Shown here: positions 1 to 4,585 of the stretch, in pieces
Position numbering within the stretch: position 1 is the first letter of the stretch
Layout of the letters: each line of letters starts with the position of its first letter
Assembly (NCBI GenBank): GCA_003545625.1
Contig: DODH01000288.1
Location: forward strand, 1 to 6,310
Direction: 5' to 3'
Origin: Nitrospina sp.
GTDB taxonomy: Bacteria > Nitrospinota > Nitrospinia > Nitrospinales > VA-1
DNA: 6,310 nucleotides
The notes under the pieces: generated by a model
Told to the model about the DNA's origin: nothing
Databases searched by the model: none
Seen by the model: the letters and a program-made list of their open reading frames with translations, nothing else
Program-made: the position numbers and the translations under genes

Positions 1-768
1 AATGGAGCCGCAGAGCAGGGATATCCCGATGACATCCAAATGAGTCGAGTTAAAAGTTTCCTTGATTACCAGGGGGCTCCAGAAGTAAATCAGGCAACCG
101 GCTTTATCCAGTCCCAGCCTGGAAAGGATGCCGATGATAAAACCCAAGGCCATAACATCGAAAATTAAAAATCCTGCCCGCATGGCGACAATGCTGTCGG
201 GTTTTACATGGTGTACCAGGCGAAACACAAACTGCGCCATCGGTGGGTAGATGGTTGGCACATCCGGATGGTTCACCCGTTCCAAAATTTCAAGGGATTG
301 GGGCGACTCCCATTTCAACACATCCAGTTGTTCCAGTTCGCGCTCGTTGCGCTCAACATAAATCTCATAATAGTTTTCCGGATTCTGGATTCTTAGCTCC
401 TTGAAGTTGTGCACTTCGGCGGGAGCATATTCAAAGGGATTAATTCCATGTGCGAACACTTTTCCATCCCACAAATAGCGGTATACGTCATCTTCCTGAA
501 TCTGCTGAGAGGGAAGGATGGCGGCACGAAACAACAGGCCAAACACAATGATCATCCAAAAAATGCCCCGGTCTCCGGGACGTTTTTGCACAAAAAACCA
601 GGTGAGGCCATAAAGCGTACACAGGGAAAAATAAACAGCGAGATATGTGAGGAGGGGTCTTTCTGAATACCCTTCTCCCCAGTTGAATTGCTGGGAAAGC
701 TGGGCCAGGAAACTATAAAGCAGAAGGCTCGCTATCCCCGTCAGCAGGATCGGGAGGCGGGAACGCAT
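1..768 (-). CDS. Polytopic membrane glycosyltransferase-like protein (GT-C / mannosyltransferase type), 3' end missing
   Basis: The frame is open from ATG at 768 to the window edge, giving the first 256 residues. Hydrophobic segments lie near residues 5-24, 38-60, 69-86, 196-217 and 225-236, with another starting near 245. A large extramembrane loop (about 87-175) carries an acidic pair followed by DDVYRYLWDG (93-102), then GINPFEYAP (108-116) and TIYPPMAQ (172-179). That combination is typical of polyprenyl-phosphate-sugar-dependent GT-C enzymes of the DUF2029/GT87 kind, where the loop acidic residues are thought to act in catalysis. From this I infer transfer of a hexose, perhaps mannose, from a lipid carrier on the outer face of the inner membrane; donor and acceptor cannot be read. 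The start lies 6 bp after the stop of the TPR gene, so the two are probably cotranscribed. There is no clear Shine-Dalgarno, which suggests translational coupling. The family call is fairly good, the substrate unknown. Confidence 0.72.
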   Translation of the reverse strand, partial: MRSRLPILLTGIASLLLYSFLAQLSQQFNWGEGYSERPLLTYLAVYFSLCTLYGLTWFFVQKRPGDRGIFWMIIVFGLLFRAAILPSQQIQEDDVYRYLWDGKVFAHGINPFEYAPAEVHNFKELRIQNPENYYEIYVERNERELEQLDVLKWESPQSLEILERVNHPDVPTIYPPMAQFVFRLVHHVKPDSIVAMRAGFLIFDVMALGFIIGILSRLGLDKAGCLIYFWSPLVIKETFNSTHLDVIGISLLCGSI

Positions 769-774
769 TCCAGG

Positions 775-1467
775 CTAGGGATTGCGGGCAAAAGAATTCT
801 GCCCCTCCAGCGTTTTTAACTGCTCTTTTTCGTGTTCTGAAAGAATTTTATAAATCTCCAGAACGCTCCGGTGAATATAGGGATCGTCATTTTTCAGAGC
901 CAGTGCTGACCAGTAACGTGAAAGGGCTTCCCTGAACATAGTTTTTTTCTTATACAAATCCCCCAGCTTGACATAAATATCCAGCCGGTCCGGCTCCAGA
1001 ACTGAAACCCTTTCATAAAAGTTCACCGCCTCAAGATAATCCCCTGAGCGCTCATATTCTGCACCCAGAGTTTCCAGATAAGCGGGATTCTCCGCTTCCA
1101 AATCACTGGCCTGTTTCAGGTGCTCAATACCTTTAGCAAATTTTTCACGCTTCAGGTGCAACCGCCCTAGCCGGTAGTGGGTAGGTGCATGCTGGTTATC
1201 AATACTCAATGCTTTAAGATAATTTTGCTCCGCCTCGGCAAGCTTTCCCTCGCGCTCCTTAAACTCGCCCAATACACTCAGAGGATGGGCCGAATCCGGG
1301 TTTTTATCTGCCGCAGTTTCAAGTTGCCGGAAAGCCTCGTCATGGTTTCCCTTGTTGTAAAAAATCCCCGCCAGGTTAATGCGACTGAAAGAGTCTTCGA
1401 CAATTTTCAAGACATCGACAAATTCGAACCCCCTCCTCCCGATAAATCCGAAAAATGCTCTGACCAT
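775..1467 (-). CDS. Tetratricopeptide-repeat protein, 230 aa
   Basis: About five TPR units fill most of the protein, roughly at residues 28-58, 61-94, 95-128, 129-162 and 163-196. They show the usual spacing of small and aromatic residues (for example HYRLGRLHLKREKFAKGIEHL and IYVKLGDLYKKKTMFREAL, in overlapping helices) with Pro at the repeat ends. The short N-terminus (MVRAFFGFIGRRG) is basic and aromatic but is not a convincing signal peptide, so a cytoplasmic or membrane-peripheral scaffold is likely. A longer frame reaches ATG at 1587. I chose ATG at 1467 because a strong GGGGAG sits 6 nt upstream, and the extra 40 residues are low in TPR character and overlap RNA-like hairpins. The next gene, a membrane glycosyltransferase, starts 6 bp after the stop; a role as a partner of a surface-glycan enzyme is inference only. 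TPR proteins cannot be assigned a function from sequence alone. Confidence 0.85.
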   Translation of the reverse strand: MVRAFFGFIGRRGFEFVDVLKIVEDSFSRINLAGIFYNKGNHDEAFRQLETAADKNPDSAHPLSVLGEFKEREGKLAEAEQNYLKALSIDNQHAPTHYRLGRLHLKREKFAKGIEHLKQASDLEAENPAYLETLGAEYERSGDYLEAVNFYERVSVLEPDRLDIYVKLGDLYKKKTMFREALSRYWSALALKNDDPYIHRSVLEIYKILSEHEKEQLKTLEGQNSFARNP

Positions 1468-1473
1468 GAATTT

Positions 1474-1479
1474 CTCCCC
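1474..1479 (-). promoter_or_regulatory. Ribosome binding site deciding the TPR gene start
   Basis: The minus strand reads GGGGAG 6 nt before ATG at 1467. No comparable site precedes the longer-frame ATG at 1587. This is the main reason for the shorter start. Confidence 0.75.
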
Positions 1480-1501
1480 TAGCGGTGAGCCGCCGCAGGC
1501 A

Positions 1502-1588
1502 GCTTGCAATCGCTTCCCCTGGCAAGCAAAGAGAGGTCTCGGCTTAATGGAGCCCTTGCCATTTACTTTTCCGGCGTGGTCTGGCAAG
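1502..1588 (-). other. Structured 5' leader with competing hairpins upstream of the TPR gene
   Basis: Between the STAS gene and the TPR gene (1468-1654) no gene is seen, but the minus-strand RNA has several pairing options. CTTGCC (1588-1583) can pair with GGCAAG (1560-1555). The same GGCAAG can instead pair with a second CTTGCC (1526-1521), enclosing a small GGCT/AGCC hairpin. The second copy, as GCTTGC (1527-1522), can also pair with GCAAGC (1507-1502). Nearer the start codon GCGG-CTCA-CCGC forms a small hairpin just before the GGGGAG ribosome binding site. I do not recognise a known riboswitch consensus. Confidence 0.35.
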
Positions 1589-1647
1589 CCTCATATCTAG
1601 AAGCCTAACGGTTATTGTCCGCTCTAAAAAGTTCTGACCTATCGCCT

Positions 1648-1663
1648 GTCGGGGCTACCCGAC
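1648..1663 (-). other. Hairpin spanning the stop codon of the STAS gene
   Basis: On the minus strand GTCGGG and CCCGAC form a perfect 6-bp stem with a four-base loop that contains the TAG stop codon. No T-run follows directly (the nearest, TTTTT, is about 18 nt on), so it is not a standard intrinsic terminator. It may protect the 3' end of the message. Confidence 0.4.
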
Positions 1664-1990
1664 GAGGGCTTGTTCTTTTGTGTCGAAAACTTCAAATACT
1701 GTTAGCAGGCGCGCGATCTCAAACACGTCCTTGACGCCGGGGGCTAAAGCCGCAAGACGGAATTTGTTGTTGCTGTTGTGACTCCACTGCAACCCCTCCA
1801 CGAGAGTGGCTATGCCAGAACTGTCGATGTAGGAAACCCCCGATAAATCCACAACGATAATCTTATCGTTGTTTTGAAAGAGGGGAGTCAACGCATCTCG
1901 CATCTTCGTTGAAGAGCTCATGTCAATATCGCCGCTGACGGTTACCGTCACCGAACCCTCGGCCTTATCCAGTTTTAAATCTATGCCCAT
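1655..1990 (-). CDS. STAS-domain anti-anti-sigma factor (RsbV/SpoIIAA type)
   Basis: This 111-residue protein is a single STAS domain of the family's normal length. It shows the N-terminal strand pair with GDIDMSSSTKMRDAL (20-34), then the diagnostic VVDLSGVSYIDSSGIATLV (46-64). Ser58 in DSSG matches the serine that the partner kinase phosphorylates in SpoIIAA and RsbV. Family knowledge: the unphosphorylated form binds the GHKL kinase and frees its target, usually a sigma factor; phosphorylation ends this, and a PP2C phosphatase reverses it. The start is set by AAGGGG (2002-1997) 6 nt before ATG. That site lies in the last codons and stop of the kinase gene 3 bp upstream, so the two are translationally coupled. 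No PP2C phosphatase or sigma factor gene is in the window, so the output could be a sigma factor or another partner-switching target. Confidence 0.93.
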   Translation of the reverse strand: MGIDLKLDKAEGSVTVTVSGDIDMSSSTKMRDALTPLFQNNDKIIVVDLSGVSYIDSSGIATLVEGLQWSHNSNNKFRLAALAPGVKDVFEIARLLTVFEVFDTKEQALVG

Positions 1991-1993
1991 GGT

Positions 1994-2437
1994 TTACCCC
2001 TTGTCCTTATCTTGCGCTGACGTCAGTTCGGTTTTTAATTTTTTTATCATGGTCAGCAAAGTCCCCTTCGCCCGATCGGTGCAATAGCTGACCTCGTCCA
2101 TAATTTCATTCATAAAATGCGTGCCCAGTCCACCCGGTTTTACATCATCCAGGCAACGCGGTTTTATCTGGCTGGTGTTGCATTGTTTGCCGTAGTCGCG
2201 AATCTGAACCTTGAAGTCTTCCCCCTCGATGGTAAAGGTGGCCTCGATGGGTTCATCACAGGGACCGTTGTAACTGTGCTTGATAACATTCGCGCAAGCC
2301 TCATCCACACAAAGGATCAGGCGGCGGGCCGTATCAGCGGGAACATCATGGCTATCCAAAAGTTCCTGCAAAACTTTACGGATCAACCCCAGATATTTGG
2401 GATCGCTCGGAACGGATAATTTAATGGGTTGGGTCAT
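1994..2437 (-). CDS. GHKL serine-protein kinase / anti-sigma factor (RsbW/SpoIIAB type)
   Basis: At 147 residues this is a compact HATPase_c_2 domain without a histidine phosphoacceptor domain, as in RsbW and SpoIIAB. Visible ATP-site motifs are the N box DEACANVIKHSY (45-56, with Glu46 and Asn50), the G1 box IRDYGK (79-84, Asp81 and Gly83) and a glycine-rich lid PGGLGTHFMNEIMDEV (101-116). Family knowledge: such proteins bind and inhibit a target, usually a sigma factor, and phosphorylate the STAS antagonist. Here the antagonist is encoded immediately downstream, so the pair forms a partner-switching module. The ATG at 2437 is the only start before an in-frame stop upstream. It has no good Shine-Dalgarno, and a 12-bp palindrome lies where one would be. 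An extended -10 promoter is predicted about 60 bp upstream. The exact target is unknown. Confidence 0.92.
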   Translation of the reverse strand: MTQPIKLSVPSDPKYLGLIRKVLQELLDSHDVPADTARRLILCVDEACANVIKHSYNGPCDEPIEATFTIEGEDFKVQIRDYGKQCNTSQIKPRCLDDVKPGGLGTHFMNEIMDEVSYCTDRAKGTLLTMIKKLKTELTSAQDKDKG

Positions 2438-2441
2438 GGCG

Positions 2442-2453
2442 CCAACGCGTTGG
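2442..2453. repeat. 12-bp perfect palindrome in front of the kinase start codon
   Basis: CCAACGCGTTGG reads the same on both strands and ends 4 nt before the ATG at 2437. It occupies the normal Shine-Dalgarno position. It could be an operator or an RNA hairpin affecting translation, or chance. Confidence 0.5.
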
Positions 2454-2465
2454 TTTTAATAAGTT

Positions 2466-2496
2466 AAAAAGCGGCGTGCAGATTCCAGAATCCGCC
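2466..2496 (-). terminator. Terminator-like hairpin in the leader of the kinase/STAS operon
   Basis: On the minus strand GGCG (2496..) pairs with CGCC, and inside it GATT-CTGG-AATC forms a second stem, with unpaired TGCA on one side. TTTTT follows two bases after the hairpin (2470-2466). The structure would begin within a few bases of the predicted transcription start. It may be an attenuator or a 5' stabilising hairpin; the stem is weak for a true terminator. Confidence 0.3.
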
Positions 2497-2504
2497 ATTA
2501 TTCA

Positions 2505-2533
2505 ATGATATCACCCGTTAGCGCGGGAGGCAA
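2505..2533 (-). promoter_or_regulatory. Predicted sigma-70-type promoter of the kinase/STAS operon
   Basis: The minus strand carries TTGCCT (2533-2528), a 17-bp spacer and TATCAT (2510-2505). The -10 is preceded by TG plus one base, an extended -10. Four and five of six bases match the consensus hexamers. Transcription would start near 2498, giving a leader of about 60 nt. Confidence 0.5.
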
Positions 2534-2555
2534 ATGGCAATGGCTTTTTTAAGCC

Positions 2556-2670
2556 GAGATGCTTCGACATACCCCATTCGGGGCATGAAGACAGCGGTCA
2601 AATATAACTAGCTCAGCATGACGATACATGACTTTTTTTTCATTCTGAGGAACAAAGTGACGAAGAATCT
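2556..2670. repeat. Imperfect inverted-repeat element, possibly a dispersed repeat or MITE-like remnant
   Basis: GAGATGCTTCG (2556-2566) and CTCAGCATGA (2612-2621) on the left are matched, inverted and with one mismatch each, by TCATTCTGAG (2640-2649) and CGAAGAATCT (2661-2670) on the right. Between the arms are an internal hairpin with CCCC/GGGG (2568-2587) and a run of T (2633-2640). The right arm resembles a motif of the AGATTCTTCG...CTCAGAATGA kind that I recall as a common intergenic repeat in many bacterial genomes. No protein-coding content is seen. The element lies between the lipoprotein stop and the kinase promoter and might act as a terminator for the lipoprotein gene. Confidence 0.55.
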
Positions 2671-2692
2671 GGGGTTATGCAAAGCTCTCGGA

Positions 2693-3880
2693 TCAGGGGG
2701 CTAGTTTGGAATACTTTTTAGAGATCCAGCCTTTTTTGCCCTTTTGGTACTCGATCTGGAACCAGTCTTTGGACTCCTGAAAAACCGGCACCACTGTATT
2801 TCTGGGAATTTGTGCCACCACTTTGGACTGAGCATCAGGTTTCTCCCGCACCCTAAGTGGGGTCTTCCGGGTCATAATCTGCACCCGTTTTGTCGACTTA
2901 GGTTCCGGGGCCGGAGGTGCCATGGCGGGTTTTTCCCGTTTCATTTCCATGTCCGGATCGGGAGCCGGCCTGGCAATCGGTTCCATGGGTTCAGGCCGTT
3001 TCATCGCTGACGGTTTTGGTGTTTCTTCTTCCATCACAGGATCCATCATTTCATCCTGTGTTTCCTCGTCAGGTTTCTCCGTCTCCGCCACAATCTCTAT
3101 CGTTTCTTTACGGACAGGCGGGGAAGCGGGGACTGTTTCCATCGGCTCGGGGACAAAAACTTCGGGAACAAAAGCCTCCTCCATGGACCGGGTGGGCCTT
3201 TGCCCGGGAATGGGCAATATTTCGTCCTGCATTTCCGGGAATTCTCCCAATGGGGCTTCTTGCGGCCTCATTTTGGCGATCTGACGCCGGGCTTCATCGG
3301 AGTTTTTCGGATTGTCAGGATATTTCGCCAAAAATGTTTCATAACTTTCCAGCGTGTTGGCCCGCTTGACCTGCTCGAAAATCAGGTCCTGAAGAGTTTC
3401 AATGTCCAACTCCACTTTCTCTTTTCCTGAAAGATCGGTGAGTTTTTTCACCCTTTCGAGATGCAGGATGGCTTTTTCATAATCCTTGTTCTCCCTCTGG
3501 ATGGTGACCTGGAACCTTAAGGATCTTTTCAGATTGTCCTTGATTTTGAGGTCAAACGGTTCCAGGGCCAGGGCGGTTTCAAAAGCGGTGATGGACTTTT
3601 CTAACTGATCGCTGGAATAATAAGCCATGCCAAGATTGTTGTATCCCCTGAACGACCTCGGGTTGCGTTCCAGAAACCGTTTCCAGAGATCGATCGAATC
3701 ATCGGGGTGATTGTTTTTAAGTTTGTCCAGGGCGCGATTATAAAGTTCCTGCTCCGCTTTTATCAGGCGTTCGGGCGGCCTTTCAAAATAGGGGGCTACA
3801 GATGCAGAGCCCGTGGCGCAACCGCCAAGCCCGATCAGGGAAATCATTAGAATAACGCGCAACAGGGGGGTAGAATGCAT
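2693..3880 (-). CDS. TPR lipoprotein with Pro/Glu-rich linker and C-terminal bacterial SH3 domain
   Basis: The 395-residue product starts with a short hydrophobic signal (5-19) ending in LGGC, so Cys21 is the likely lipidation site. After it come TPR units (about 42-109, including FRGYNNLGMAYYSSDQLEKS) and further helical repeat-like stretches (124-147 and 178-200). A low-complexity linker rich in Pro, Glu and Met follows (205-331). The last 60 residues (333-392) form an SH3b domain with TPLRVREKPDAQSKVVAQI and a closing KKGWISKKY. SH3b domains commonly bind cell-wall peptides, so the inferred picture is an envelope-anchored protein whose linker reaches towards the peptidoglycan while the TPRs hold a partner. 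Asp22 is not present after the Cys, so outer-membrane sorting is plausible. The start has no Shine-Dalgarno, and a promoter predicted immediately upstream would put transcription at or next to the ATG. It is a separate transcription unit from the genes to its left. Confidence 0.85.
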   Translation of the reverse strand: MHSTPLLRVILMISLIGLGGCATGSASVAPYFERPPERLIKAEQELYNRALDKLKNNHPDDSIDLWKRFLERNPRSFRGYNNLGMAYYSSDQLEKSITAFETALALEPFDLKIKDNLKRSLRFQVTIQRENKDYEKAILHLERVKKLTDLSGKEKVELDIETLQDLIFEQVKRANTLESYETFLAKYPDNPKNSDEARRQIAKMRPQEAPLGEFPEMQDEILPIPGQRPTRSMEEAFVPEVFVPEPMETVPASPPVRKETIEIVAETEKPDEETQDEMMDPVMEEETPKPSAMKRPEPMEPIARPAPDPDMEMKREKPAMAPPAPEPKSTKRVQIMTRKTPLRVREKPDAQSKVVAQIPRNTVVPVFQESKDWFQIEYQKGKKGWISKKYSKLAP

Positions 3881-3887
3881 AATGTGA

Positions 3888-3915
3888 ATAGTACTCTTTT
3901 TTCTTTTCAGGTCAA
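3888..3915 (-). promoter_or_regulatory. Predicted promoter of the lipoprotein gene
   Basis: The minus strand has TTGACC (3915-3910), a 16-bp spacer and TACTAT (3893-3888). The ATG at 3880 follows the -10 by 7 bp, so the transcript could be leaderless. This agrees with the missing ribosome binding site. Confidence 0.5.
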
Positions 3916-3921
3916 TAATTC

Positions 3922-3949
3922 TTGACTTGTGGAAAATATGAAATAACCT
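3922..3949 (+). promoter_or_regulatory. Predicted promoter of the thiamine operon
   Basis: TTGACT (3922-3927) is a good -35. A 16-bp spacer leads to a poor -10, TAACCT (3944-3949). The implied start near 3956 falls exactly where the riboswitch P1 helix begins, which supports the placement. Confidence 0.5.
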
Positions 3950-3956
3950 AGCACGA

Positions 3957-4040
3957 TCACTGGGGGCGTTTTTGAACTGAGAGTCCTGATAGGGACGACC
4001 CTTTGAACCTGATCTGGATCATACCAGCGAAGGGAAGTGA
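3957..4040 (+). ncRNA. TPP riboswitch (THI element) aptamer
   Basis: The conserved THI-element core is present in order: GGGGGC (3962-3967), CTGAGA (3977-3982), a short P3 hairpin GTCC/GGAC (3983-3996), ACCCTTTGAACCTGATCTGG (3998-4017) and ATACCAGCGAAGGGA (4021-4035). TCACT (3957-3961) and AGTGA (4036-4040) close the P1 helix. Family knowledge: the RNA binds thiamine pyrophosphate through the CTGAGA bulge and the P4/P5 arm, and shuts down the downstream thiamine genes. It sits in the leader of thiS-thiG-thiE/tenI-thiC and is complete. The variable P3 arm is of minimal length. Confidence 0.96.
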
Positions 4041-4071
4041 GGCCATCTGAAAAAGATTCGCTGCATTTCCT
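4032..4071 (+). promoter_or_regulatory. Antiterminator of the TPP riboswitch
   Basis: GGGAAGTG (4032-4039) can pair with CATTTCCT (4064-4071) over 8 bp including two G-U pairs. This uses the P1 3' strand and the 5' side of the terminator stem, so it excludes both P1 and the terminator. It would form when TPP is low and allow read-through. Confidence 0.6.
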
Positions 4072-4095
4072 GAAAGTTGGGTTGCGGCTTTTTTT
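4060..4095 (+). terminator. Intrinsic terminator: expression platform of the TPP riboswitch
   Basis: GCTGCA (4060-4065) pairs with TGCGGC (4083-4088), with further weaker pairs inside, and is followed at once by seven T (4089-4095). It begins 20 nt after the riboswitch P1. With TPP bound, P1 is held and this hairpin is free to form, stopping transcription before thiS. Confidence 0.78.
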
Positions 4096-4171
4096 ATGCC
4101 CCCCATTCTGGAATCCCATCCAGGTTCGATCCACGATTTTTGTTTTGTCTGATTGATTTAACGGCTATTGC

Positions 4172-4194
4172 GGAGCAAACCTTGTCCTTTTTTT
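4172..4194 (+). terminator. Weak second terminator-like hairpin in the thiamine leader
   Basis: GGA-g-CAA (4172-4178) pairs with TTGTCC (4182-4187) around an ACC loop with one bulged G, and seven T follow (4188-4194). The six-pair stem has only three G-C pairs, so any effect would be partial. The rest of the stretch from 4096 to 4287 shows no gene and only a small CTGGA/TCCAG hairpin (4108-4123). Confidence 0.3.
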
Positions 4195-4287
4195 AGAGCT
4201 TTTCATGTGGACATTGCAAAAATTGCTTTTAGCCGCCGGGGCATTGGTCGCCTTAGAGAAAATGCCCAAATAAATAGAGCCCAAAAT

Positions 4288-4491
4288 ATGAAACTAACCA
4301 TTAATGGCGAAAACCGGGAAATCCTGAAAAGCCAAAACCTTGAGGATCTGGTTCAGGAACTGGAGATTCAAGCACCGAATTTCGCCATGGCCCTGAACAA
4401 ACAGGTCGTTCCCAGGTCCAAATATGCCACAACCCAAATCCAGGAAAACGACCAGGTTGAAATAGTGCATGCCGTAGGCGGCGGAATTTAG
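4288..4491 (+). CDS. thiS: Thiamine biosynthesis sulfur-carrier protein ThiS
   Basis: ThiS is a ubiquitin-fold protein whose C-terminal Gly is adenylated by ThiF and turned into a thiocarboxylate, which gives sulfur to ThiG. The 67 residues match the family length. The start MKLTINGENREI is the typical first beta strand, FAMALNKQVVPRSKY is the conserved middle, and DQVEIVHAVGGGI is the tail. The frame stays open upstream for 40 more codons to a TTG, but that part has no ThiS similarity and would overlap the leader, so ATG at 4288 is the start. It has only a weak Shine-Dalgarno (TAGAG). An odd point: the protein ends GGGI rather than GG, so the reactive glycine would be hidden by an Ile unless it is trimmed. 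It is the first gene after the TPP riboswitch; its partner thiG follows. Confidence 0.95.
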   Translation: MKLTINGENREILKSQNLEDLVQELEIQAPNFAMALNKQVVPRSKYATTQIQENDQVEIVHAVGGGI

Positions 4492-4510
4492 CGCCGGCCA
4501 GCGGCCGGTG
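4492..4510 (+). other. GC-rich hairpin between thiS and thiG
   Basis: Directly after the thiS stop codon CGCCGGCC (4492-4499) pairs with GGCCGGTG (4503-4510) over 8 bp around an AGC triloop, with one G-U pair. No T-run follows closely (the nearest starts about 50 nt later), so it is more likely a message-stability or transcription-pausing element than a terminator. Confidence 0.6.
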
Positions 4511-4585
4511 GCAACTAGCAATAACTTATAACTACATTCAAAAATTAATCTCGGCCCAATTTTTTTATTTTTTCAGGACAACAAA

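Noticed and set aside
208..666. Plus-strand open frames of 62 and 85 codons near the left edge
   Set aside because: They are antisense to the membrane glycosyltransferase, whose frame has clear family motifs, and they show no recognisable domain.
1468..1587. Forty-codon N-terminal extension of the TPR protein
   Set aside because: The ATG at 1467 has a strong GGGGAG site. The upstream part has no TPR pattern and coincides with the hairpin-rich leader.
1994..2437. Sensor histidine kinase fragment
   Set aside because: The ATP-binding domain is complete at normal RsbW/SpoIIAB length, has no phosphoacceptor His domain, and is followed by a STAS partner.
2744..3430. Several plus-strand open frames of 76-150 codons inside the lipoprotein gene
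   Set aside because: They are antisense shadows of the Pro/Glu-rich linker and TPR part. They overlap each other in different frames, have biased Ser/Gly or Pro/Phe composition and match no domain I recognise.
3907..4134. Minus-strand open frame of 75 codons across the TPP riboswitch
   Set aside because: It lies wholly over a conserved RNA element and its terminator. The open frame is a by-product of that sequence.
4119..4137. GGTTCGATCC, like the T-arm of a tRNA
   Set aside because: The flanking bases do not form a five-pair T stem, and no D-arm, anticodon arm or acceptor stem can be found around it.
4168..4287. Forty-codon N-terminal extension of ThiS from TTG
   Set aside because: ThiS proteins begin with the MKLTINGE-type strand. 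The extension has no family similarity, starts in a hairpin arm and lacks a ribosome site.
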